A stretch of 64,000 bases of DNA from Cinclus cinclus. Taxonomy: Eukaryota > Chordata > Aves > Passeriformes > Cinclidae. The notes beneath the pieces were generated by a model. It was not told where the DNA came from, made no database searches, and worked only from the letters and a program-made list of their open reading frames with translations. A program made the translations under genes and the position numbers. Positions 39,101 through 51,100 of the stretch are shown piece by piece. Where the stretch lies: positions 58,212,654-58,276,653 of the forward strand of contig NC_085051.1 in assembly GCF_963662255.1 (NCBI RefSeq), given 5' to 3'. Positions within the stretch are counted from its first letter, which is position 1, and each line of letters starts with the position of its first letter.

Positions 39101-42100
39101 AAAAGTCTCAGTGTAGTTAAGACATTCTTCTTATCAATACAACAGCACATTTTAAACCCCAGCCTTAGCTGCACACCAGTTACTACTATCTAGCAATCTG
39201 TGGTTTTGTGGGTTTTTTTCCCCACCCTATACATTTATTCCTTACTTATCCTTTAAAAAATATGCTACATTTTACTTCTGTTCTCGCCGTGAGCAATCCC
39301 ACAAAAAGATCAATGGAAAGAAAAACAGGTTTCTGATAAGTTTTTGCTATACCATCAATGCCATCTTGCAAGCAGATCAAGACACTGGAAACCTGCAATT
39401 CCAAATCAGACCACTTCATAAGGAATATTTAGTACACATGCTGTTGTGTTGTATCTCACAGGAAGTTCTATCAATGCACAGCACAAGAAGGCTGGAATGC
39501 CATGAGGCTACTGCAAACTCTCCCTGAGCAAGATCTACTTTTCAGTTTAGATAAAACCTTTTCATGAAATTTTCCTTGAAGAGAAGGAAAGGCAAAGTTA
39601 CCAATTCCAACGAGCAGAGTCCAGGTGGCTGCAGGCTGGAATCCCAGCAAGGTACAAGTTGATTTATATGGGGTCAAAGTGCAGAAAAGAACACTTCTCT
39701 ATATTTAAACCACTTGAAACTGGCTTTGTGCACTAGTGAAAGAAAGTTTCAAGTGTTGTGCATAGCAGTATGGAAATTTTGGCATACTTATGAAATTAAT
39801 TAAGCTGGATAAGATAAGCTTTCAAGTTCCTCCATCTTCAGAGTAAATACTGCTGTGGTATACTCCATATGTTCCACTACTGAATTATCTTATGGTTTAG
39901 AACACTTGTACACACACAATTAACTTTTCCTCCTCCAAAAATCTCAAACTACTGAAGTTTCAAGAATAATCATTTTAGGAGACAAATGGCTGGTGAATGG
40001 CAACAGGTAACTTGATTTTAAAAAGGCACACAGAGCCTAATACTTGACAACAGAACCAAGCTATTTCCTTTTATTTATTATCTCAAAAATTGGAAGCTCT
40101 ACCCATTTACTTAAAGCTAGTCCAGTAGAAGGATAAATCAAGCAAACTATTCACAAACCAGATGACATATACCAGTTTTTCACCCTTAAAAGATAAAATA
40201 TTATAAATACTGGCGATTAAGTAAAATACCCTCAGTAAAATACACTAAACTCAAATTAAGACATATAAGGACATTATGACAATCAAGAGTAACAATTTAT
40301 ACTGTGGACATGTATAAAGCACCTGCAACTGCCAGTGTAGCTGCAGGACTGGGAGCAAAACATCCTTGCAGAACAACAAAGCGTAAAATAACAGTATAAA
40401 CAAAGATTTATTTTTTTTTATCTGCATAAGTGATCACTTTAATAAGTTTCAATGGATAAAGGATAGCATCATTTGTCATACAAAAATATCAATTATTTGA
40501 GTTACTAAGGTGGAGCCAAGTAAGGAGTCACTCCAATTAACCATGATGCTTGAAGTATTTCATAATTGTAGCTACTTCAAACTTGCTTCTCCTCTAGGGA
40601 AAACACCTGACTGTGCCTTTCTGAAAGGGCAATCCAGAAACTCACACTGATAAACTCAGCACCTTTAAAAATCTAAGCCTTTCGTAAACTAAATAGGCCT
40701 TGTGGTTTCCATGCCACTCTTGAGAAAAATGTGCTACACCAAAGTACTGTTCAGATTTGTGTCACCCTGTGCATGACTCTTTAATGCTAGTCCTAGAGGA
40801 TTTAAGGGAATGTCTTTCCAAGGCACAGTATCAAATACTAAGGATTCTGTAAATATAAGCAGTAAGGCAGATGGCACAGTTTTTGGCTATGAGACATTTT
40901 GAAGCTGTGATAACAGTCATGTCAGAAGAACTTAATACACTCTAAGCTGCAAATTCATTCCTCTTTTTAATCTCATCCAGAAGCAAGGCTGTTTAACTCT
41001 AGCTAAAATGCCTAGAAGTAACAATCAAACTAAAAACTTTTAAATTACTGTTGAATAACTTGCATCAATTACTTCATTCCTTCAACAGGTTATTGCTACA
41101 ACTCCAAATTCTTCAGAAGCAAAAAGGTTGTGTTTTATAAGGAATAATTCACCAGGCAGGGAGAAAGCAAGAAACAGGAAAGGAAGACAAGAAGACATCT
41201 CCCCATCCACACACACACAGTGAAGTCATCAAAGATGTGTTTACAGTGTCACGATTCTCATCTCTAAAGAGGAAATTACAGTCTTGTCTTTCCAAAGAAA
41301 TAAGGGTTAAAAAGCAGAAGCCCTTTACGTCCTCCCATTGCCTCATCTGATGGTGGGCAGGGGCTTTCTGGGGAAACAGAGTGCAGCAGCTGATTGCTGG
41401 GAAGGGAAGGATACAGACTAGCCAGGGAACTGCTCCACAGTCAACACAACATGCCCGGAATGGGAAGAGAGGGAAGAAAAGCCACATTTCTGCCCGGCAC
41501 AGCCCTTTTCTTCCAAACACATTCCTTAATGAGGAACATTGACAGAAGGGGAAAAGAGATGAGTAAGCAGCACAACCTGGAGGAATAGTCTCTGCCATAA
41601 TGCTTGGTCTAGTCCCAAGAACTGAGTCCAATATGCTCCATACAGAGCATATTGAAACAGTGACAATAAAATGGAAATTTTCAGAATTCCAATGCATTTC
41701 GATGTTGTCTGTGATGTCTATGATAATGAGAGAAACACAATAGTTTTTTTTCTGTTTGAGAAGAGCTACACAACCCTAATCTATGACAGAAAAATAAAAA
41801 CAAACTTCCCAGCAGTGGTCAATACAACACTACACAAGAATTTAAAAAAAAGGAAGAAAAAGGGACTAAAATTTCAGTACCTCAAAAATGCACTAAAAAG
41901 TGCAACTTGAAGCTCACTATTGATGAGCTGGTATATTCCATTTCCTGTCTGTAGCAGTCTTGTATATACTATCAGAAAAAATCCTCTAACACTGCCTTGA
42001 CAATAAGGCCATCTCAAGTTTGGTGTTCATGTATTTAAATATAAAACATTAACAAGTCAAGTAATCAAAACCATTTTTGGGAACTGTGAAGAAGCTTGTC

Positions 42101-45100
42101 ACAAAATACTACAGATCCGTTTGACTACATCTGGTTTAGAAATATAAATATAGCTATGTTAGAAATAGATTTAAGAAGAAAAGAAAAAAAAAAAGAAAAA
42201 GGAGAAGAGAGCAGAACTCTAGCGAGAACATCCTCAAAGCAGTTACGAGATGACTGCCACAGAGCCACCAGTGTTAGCAGGACAAGGCAGTTCTGTGACA
42301 CACAGGTGCACAGGGAAAACAACCCTCAAGGCTGCATCCTGCAAACTTCAAATCCAGCAAGCTGTGTTACTGCTGCTGCCCAAACCAACAGAGATTGGAT
42401 TCTACACTGCACTGCAAGGAAACAATTTCATCTCGTTTTCCAACCCATTGAGAAACTTTTAAAGTCACCAAGACAATGAAATGAAAGCACATACCACAAA
42501 TTAAAGCTGTTCCAATGTCACTGCGCATAGTGAATTAATGTCACTGGCTGCCTGGCAAAGCAGCAATTTATGAACTACAAGAGATGCTGTCTATGAATAT
42601 CTCAACTAACGTGTGCAGATTTTGTAGATATTTGGGGTTCAGCTGTGGAAACAATGTAGAAGAGCTGTGAAGTGCTTGTTGAATGGCCTTGTAGACAAGG
42701 GCTGTACTACTGATTCATCACTGTAAAAGGACTCAAGAGCAAGAACTGCACTGTATTGTACTACTGAGAAACTACACAACTCAAATTTACTACTTGGTAA
42801 ATTATTTTACAAGAGCCCAAGTTCCTCTTACAAAAATGTACTTGAAATATCCCAGAAAGCAGGGAAGTTTGAGTGGCCTTTGAGTCTACTCACAGAAAAC
42901 TATCACCTCACAGACAAAAGTCTACTGGCTGAAACTGCTTTTTCTGAAATGCTAATCTCACTATTGTTGCACATAGAGACTAGAGAAAAGATCTACCTCC
43001 TTGCTTTTTCTAGAGTATTGTTTGTACACAATTTTATAATATTTTTAACGCTCAGTTCATATAGTAACAAAGGTGGTTTAATAAGCAAAGGTTCTATGCA
43101 GTTGATTTGTAACAAGGTTCCACTGTTAAAATACTATTTTTCACTATAAAATCTTGCTCCTCTACACACCTGTTCCCTAAACACATGTAAACACAACACA
43201 TAGTGCTGTTCTTTTTTTCTAGATTCTGCAGAGAGCAGCCAACAGAGCTACTGCAGCATTTTTATGTGCCACAGGTGCATTTAAACAACACATCCCATGG
43301 AAGGGCTCTGAACAAATAGAGGGTTTCCTCAAAATCCACACAAGGGAATTTTAAAAAGAACAAACTGATGGTGGGTAGAGAACACCAGCCAAGTGGAGGC
43401 AAACACCCGTGGTTTTGGATTCCTGGATGACACATGCCCAGCCAGAGATGATGCTTCTTCCACGTGGAACTCAACAGGATGCTGGGAACTGGTCAAACCA
43501 GCCCTGCAGACAGAGCAGGGCCTGGCACACAGCACAGGGCAGGTGCTGGTCAAGCTTTGAAGGGACAAACCAACAGCTCTGGCAAGGATGGACTCAGCTG
43601 GCACTGAGAGCTCCCATCACCCTTGGAATAAGAACTTACAGCTGCAGTGAACCCAGGACCAAGCCTGTTCTTCGTCTTAGCATAAATCTCTCCACAAAGC
43701 ATCAGAAGAAAACTTCTAAAAATAGGCAAATGTGACTATAAATAGCTCCTGTTAGCAACCCTGCTCCTTAAGTCCTGGGACATCAATGTTGGTTCATTTG
43801 CTGATAAATATCCTCAACATTATGAATCAGAATTTTCAAAAATCCATGGAACATGCACGGTGACTAAAATCAAGCCCTCAGTACCTTTAATTTCCATGAG
43901 TTCACCACAGTAATGTTTAGTAATGCAGCTGGTGGCTGAGACTACACTTCATTCCCAGAATAATCACCCAGAATAATCTAACTCCTCTCAGCACACATCA
44001 ACTCAGCATTTCCTGGAAACTGCCACCAGGATTACACGAGAGGAAGAAGTCACCAGCAGAGCTGTGGGGGGCTCACTGAGGTGCCTCAGAAGTGTCTGAA
44101 AGGTGTAAGTCTCAAAAAGTAATGAATCACATTCCCTTTCACTCTGAACAGTACATTAAATCCTAATAGCTGACAGCAAAGTCTGCTGGAAACCTCAAAG
44201 ACCTCTCACTGTTTCCCTCTCCTAATTCCTACTCATTTCAGAGGAAACATTACTGAAGGTCAATACATGTTTTTTATTTCTGTCTTTAGAAACACTTTCC
44301 CATTAGTCTACCTAGCAAAATACAAGACTCAATGTATTTGATCTGGTTTTGTTTAGTCTTGTTTAAAGTCGTAGAAATTATTTATATTACATAATGAAAA
44401 GAGACCTAAGGACACACAGATTACTGACCTGAGTTTTGTCAAAGGAGAGATGATATAGGGCAATATAAACCAGGCCATTCTAACAGCAACTCTTAGATGC
44501 TTGCTCAAATGAAATCCTGTTTCTCACTTTTATATATCTATTACATCATTTCTAGTTCTGTACAGAAGTGATACAAAAGTGTTTCTCCAAAGAACACCTA
44601 CATAAGGATTTCTGTTTTCTGAAATTCTGGTAAGGCTTGTAAGACTCCAAGCAGAGTGTGAGAGGAGGAAAATACAAGTATGCACTTTGTAAGGTGTCGT
44701 CTGGGTTGTGGTTTCTTTGTTTTTCAGTTATTTCAGACATTATTTTAGTATTTACCTGAAGCATTTTGCAAGTTAAAAGAGAATCAGGTGGATAGTACAC
44801 TCAGTAAACTGTAATTCAAACCTAGTTCAGCTAAAGCAGATCTGACAGACCATTTTAATTCTATGCAATTATCACCTAACAATATATTCAGCACTTCAAA
44901 AGCATCAATGCAGCACTTTTAATTTGTAAATTAAAGAAGTTCAGTTTAGATAACTGCATTCTAAAGACAAACATCATCAAATCATTGAATCACTTAGTAA
45001 AATCATCAGGTCCAGCTGGGCCATTTGTAAACCAAAGAACTTAAACCCCTGTTAGTGTCACATCACTTTGGATTTGAGGAGTGCCTTGTGCAGTGACATT

Positions 45101-48100
45101 TCCCAGACACTTTCAAACTTCCCCTCCAAACAACTTTTTCTTCTTCACCTGCTTATACTGAAAAGCTGAATTTCATAGGTAATTTCAGAAGTATTTCTAA
45201 ATGGCAGCTTAAAAGTTCAGTAGGACTACATGGCTAGATTAACATCATTATCACATAAAAAGGGGTCAAAAAGCAATTCTGTTGAAGCTAAAATAAATCG
45301 TTGTTTATTCTGGGAATATGAACATCATTAATAAACAGGAGATACTGTTGAAATGCACAAACTGATCATCACTGTGGCTCTTGCATTATAGTGGTGGCAA
45401 AGCAGCCTATTATAGCAAACTCAGCACTTCCACTGGTTCAATTTATTGACCAAAGCAAAGCTGTTTCAGGTGACTTTTCTCCTTTCTATCCCTACATGAA
45501 ACAGAGAAACTGATATGCAAAAGTGAGCGTCGTCACTTCTTGCTAGACATGCAGGCAGTTTGTTTTGGTGCATTTTTTACATATCTGTACTTAATACTCT
45601 GAAAATGTTTGCCTGTATATGTTACTGGTTTCACTAGCCAGAGATCAGTTTGCTTTTAGATCACTGAGAGAGATGTTAGATAATGGAGAATAAATAGTAA
45701 GGGAAAGGCACAAAACTACTGAACTACAAGCTTTCCCTTGTGCTTTCCATAAAAAATGTTCAGGAAGGCATCCTGTAAACCTGGAGTCTTCTAATCCACT
45801 TCCCTCTCAGCTGTTCAGCTGTGACTGCATCAGTCAGGAAGGCTGTGGAGCAGCACACTCACCAGCTATTAAAAAGCAACTAACTCAACTGTTTACCAAC
45901 AACACAAATATACACCTCGTATCTATCTAAAACTTTCTGCAAAGACACAATGGAAGCAGCAGGCTAAAGAAAGGCTTCTTTTTCACATGTCAATATTCCT
46001 GTACTCAACCTAGAACACTTTCCCAGTTTTAACTGCAGAAGAACCAAGATGCAAACTTGATCATCTGCTTACTCTGGTCAGCGTTACCTGAGCTTTCAAC
46101 TCCAACAAGCAACCCACCACAAAGAACTAACAAAAACTTTCCTAAGATCTAAATCCAACAATTACAATTGTATTCTCATAGTTAAAGCGATGTAACAGCT
46201 CTGCACGTTCATTTTCTGTAAGGTTATTTAAATCACCCCTGAGCTGTAAATATTTACAAAAAAAATTATATAAATCCTAGCAGTCTTAACACGTGTGCAT
46301 ATGGAAAACATATTTTGTTTTCTCCATTCTGCCTGTCAAAAAACATCATTTGGGGAAAGAAAATTACAGTAGTTAATTAATCCATTGCTTCAAGTTTCTG
46401 AGGAATTGCACTTTAAAAAATGTATGAAGTAAAAATCATGGCATGCATGATTTCTCTCTTACATAATTGGGAAGAGTTCAGCAAGTTGTTAAATATAAAC
46501 AACAATCCATTAATACAGGGCAGAGCATTTATTCACTGTTCAAATTTCCTGCTCATCAAGTAAAGATTTTTTGGCAGAAATGCGCTGCTCTAAAGAAAAG
46601 GGCAGAAAATAAAGAAAATAAACAAGAAAAATAAGAAAACACAAGCAAAACTCACCCCCCAAACAAGGGATTTTAAGTTCACATGTCAAATGTAAGAAGA
46701 CAAATGTCTTCTGGCCCAAATTCAAACAGAATTAGCTGAAAGTGCTACTTGACAACTGAAATAAGTTAGGAGTTCTACAATTAAAATGCTAACTTATAAA
46801 CCATGAAATTGTTAGTGCAAGACTGTTTCCTATCACTTCTGTGACAGAATGGTGAACTTCTGAAAATCTATAGAGAAGTTAAAGGTCCTGTGTTCCACCT
46901 CGAGTATATCACATCACAGTACTAAACTAAGTCGATTTTAAATCATCTGCACTCCAAAATAATCCTGCCTTTCCTTCCTGACCTGACATCCACTACAATT
47001 TTACAGCAATGTTATAATCCTGAAGAAAAAAGCAAAGAATAGCGAGCTTTGTCAACCAGCTTAGAGTTAAAGCACTCACTAACAATAACAATCATAAAGT
47101 GATAAATCCTTCCAAATTATTTGCAGAGCTTTATCCTGATCCCACCAAAGACGATATAACCTCACCTACTGCAAAGGAAAAGCTGAATTACTGAAAATAG
47201 CTTATTTAAATCTTAAAAAGGGGTTAATGAACCAAAATAATTAAGACTTCATAGGACACAGGAATCCTCAAGAAGAGGATGGAAGAACATGAAGTAAAGC
47301 TGAATACATTTGGTACCCAAGGCAGCTAATGAGAAGCACAGAGTTTAAATTTACAAGTACTAATCTCCAAAGCAATGCCCAAGAGTAGCATGTACAGGAC
47401 AATTAACAGGAGCATGTTCCTTCTAGGCAACTATTAGGGAATAGAAGGCTCCACTGCAGTAAGAAAGTCGTGCAAAAAAAGGATGGTTCCTTGCAAAGCT
47501 CTCTGATTCAAACACTGTCCTGTTGTGTTTGTTTATCTACTATTACTTGAATGTTGCTGACTTTTGTCATTCTGTTCTTAAAGTGGTTTCAGAAAATCCT
47601 GGAGATCGGAATTATTGAAAATAAGGAAATTTGTCTTACAATGAATTCTTGTTCAACACTGACATTTCACTGACCCTGCATTCTGAACTTTCTCTTTCAA
47701 TACCTGAACACCACATGAACCTCCAACATGAGGAGAAAAGTAGTTTTCTATTTCACTTTAGATCATTATTCGAAAATTTTATTAAAGGAAACAGCTATTC
47801 ACATTATACATCGTTTCCTCTTTTCTTTTTCTTGTGTGGTATGCTGATTCTTCCCTTAAAAAGAAACAGATTCTGTCTCCTGTTGATACTATCTGTGTTT
47901 TCCTTGTGTACAAGCTTGCATGCAGTGCAAGGAGGCTTACATATTTCAGTCATTCATTTCATGCCACAGGTTTTCAACTGGAAGAATGATCTTACAAGGT
48001 TTATGCCTTAAAATCTGCAAAAATTATTCTGAATTTCAGTGAGTGCAACCGCTATCATTACAGGTACATTGCATCAAATAAAACTTGATTATTCAACCCT

Positions 48101-51100
48101 GCAACTACCCATGCAAAAGCCTCCCTGAACATCAATTAATTATTATCCTGCTTGAAACAGAAAAGGAATCAAGATGTGGACAACTTAAAAAAAAAAAGTC
48201 CCCTCCAAAAACTCTCAGATCATGCACTACCAGATGTAATTATTGACATTGTTACCTATAATTAGAAATACACTGTTCAAAGATTACAGCCCATAAATGA
48301 AACGTGGCCACTCACCTACAGTGTACCAACTGGCATCTGTCAGCTTGCTGATAACTGCTTCCTGAAAAGATCCATCAGGCATTTTGGTTTCAACCATTGC
48401 TCCAACCTGCAACAAGGAGCAGCTCAAGGTTACCTGGAAGCCCACTCAGAAAACTGAGAAAAACACATTGATCCTCCCAGCAAGCCGGATTTACTTTTTA
48501 AGACTCAGTTTAGCTAAATGCTGCTTTGAAAGTTTAATTACTGCACAGGTAAGAACAAAGGTCCTTCAACAGGAAGGCTGAACTGCAAGTAGACACTAAA
48601 GCACTGAGAAACTCAGAACATCTAAGCATGACTTCATCACCTCAAGAAACAGAAGGCCAAGAGAAAACAAATATCTAAAGTCATGAATTCATTAGTGATA
48701 ATCTTTTAATTGCTACTATGTCTTGTATTTTAAAGACAGTTCTACTGTCAGCTAGATCAGAATTTCAGCAGCAGCCTTGGTGTTCCTGCAGGAGCAACAC
48801 AGAAAAGACAAATACAAGCAAGATGACCTTCTCTGAAAAACTCTATTTGCATTCAGTGTTTATAACACAGCTCTGCATTTTAGTTCACAACTGTTACACA
48901 GAATGAAAATACAAACAAACATATTTTTATATAACATAGATCAACTATTCTAAAACACTGAGTAATTGTATTTACTCTTGCCTAATGGGCTTGAAAATGG
49001 CTTGGCACTCAAGTTGTTAATTACTTCTCAGAAGTTTCAATGTTTCATTATTTATAAGAAGTTTTGTATCTTATGAAAAGATACAAAACCCCCTGTGCAG
49101 GCAAAACTGTGCATCAAGTACACTACACAGAGAAGCATAAACAGCTACAAAAACTAAGACTAATTCCTCAGAACCCATCTCATCTAAAGTCATGAGGTTC
49201 CTTCTGTTGATTTCAATCCTGAAGAACAGGTACTCACCTAAACAATATCAAAATCTAAGAGTTTTAGAAATGTATGTGACCACCAAAAGAAGGCATGCAA
49301 TATACATACTCGTAGAGGTCCTTTGACTTGGTCATCTTGCACTAACTGAGTTGAGTTATCCCCTTTCAAGACCACCTAAAAGATATTCATGAATTTTTAA
49401 TACACATCTGATTTCTTAACAGCACAAAAAAAACACAGTAAAATGTACACACACAAACACACACATATATATAAAGATCTTATAATCCACATTAAGATTA
49501 TCAGTTAGACTCAAATGTTACTCAACAGAAAACACTTGGCATGGCCAGTTTTACTGACAGGAAGCCTCAAGTATCACATTTAATTTTTAATCTGAAACAT
49601 CATAATTAAAGAACAGGGCAAATCAAACACCAGTCATTCCAAAGCAAAGAAAATACATTTTTAGGTGAGTTTAGAATTTGACACAATCCACGGCAAACCT
49701 GGAACTGGGCTTCCAGATGAGAAGATTAAGCAGTGTTTTTTCTTCTCTATGATTCAACTGTAGCATTTCACAGACAACACTTTAAATACTAAACTACAGC
49801 CAAAATAAAAACCTCTCTTTATTAAAAATGTAACAAAAAAAATCACCAAACTGGCTGCAATAACAGCATTTCTGCTGCCTTGAGCAAGTTTTTCTAACAA
49901 AGATGTGGAGCAGTACCAATGTGATGAAAATAAGGATCAGTTACAGTGTAAGTAAACTCTGCTTTTCCCTTAAAAACCCTACATTCTAGAAGGGAACAGT
50001 GAGGAAACAGAGTGAACATCAGCCTATGCAGCTTAACTTTAAAAATTCCAAAATTTCTATTATTTTTCAGGAACCAAAAGTTCCAGGAGCTTGCATTGAT
50101 AATGATGTCCAGTTCTGTGGCTCCCCCATTTATCCTCCAAGCACAGACTACACTGTAGCTGTATTTATAAACGTGACACCAGTGGCATGCCAAAAAAAAG
50201 CGTCGGTATTAACACACAGGTTAAAAATGTACTTTATGCTGATATAAAGTTGAAAATAAAAATTGCAGAGAGATGAATACAGGTTGTCCTGCTGCTCAGG
50301 AAAAGGCTACCGGCCGTTTTGGACTCTTTGCACTCTTGGCAAGCGTGCCAGGGTGTGCCTACACACTCTTAATTACAGTATCAGGCTTAGCTTGTTAAAA
50401 CTTCTATTGTTATAATATAATTGAGAGCCAGCGACAGGAATTTCCACCAAGTCACAGCAGCCTCGTGTAATTCCAAATCTTATCATGGAGTAATAAAGCA
50501 TCTGATTCTCATGAGAAAAAGAAACTCCTGCCTATTAACAGGCTAAATGTTCTACCAGACCAAAGATGCAGACAAAATCAAGCTTGTCAGACCTGCACAC
50601 TGCTTCCTACAGAGCTTCTCATTAACACAGATTTCAAAGAACACAAGTTTCCTTAAGTACTCATTAAGAGCAGGCAAAAGACTCCAGTATCTGAATTACA
50701 TTTTTTTCTATTGATGAAAAGCACTCTGATAAAAGTGATAGGATCTATATCTGTAACAGAAGAGGCTTATAGCTTGTTCTACTTGATATAAGCATTAAAG
50801 CACACAAAAGCTTGGATGTATAGCTACAAAAAGCAGCTTTCACCTTAATTTGTTGGGAATTTTTGGTCACTAATGCCTTATTTACATATCTTGGACAGCA
50901 GAGACTAAAGTAGGAAGTGGGAAGACTTTGACAAGACAAAGAAGAACAACAACTTCCATATTTACTTTCAGTTTTAACTTGCATTTAACGATGTTTTATT
51001 CTTATTCTCACATAGTGGCATTTACAACAGTATTACACGACCAAAATGACAGCTTTTCTTTTCGTTGTTTTGGTAAAAGCCCTGCAAATGTGAATGAATA

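Noticed and set aside
41149..41697. 182-codon minus-strand ORF in ARID4B intron 5
   Set aside because: No recognisable domain, no supporting splice sites, and one such ORF is expected by chance in this much sequence.
44975..45100. AATCATTGAATCACTTAGTAAAATCATC, a possible eroded CR1 3' end
   Set aside because: Only the first bases resemble CR1. The characteristic TTGGAAGGGACC and later blocks are absent.
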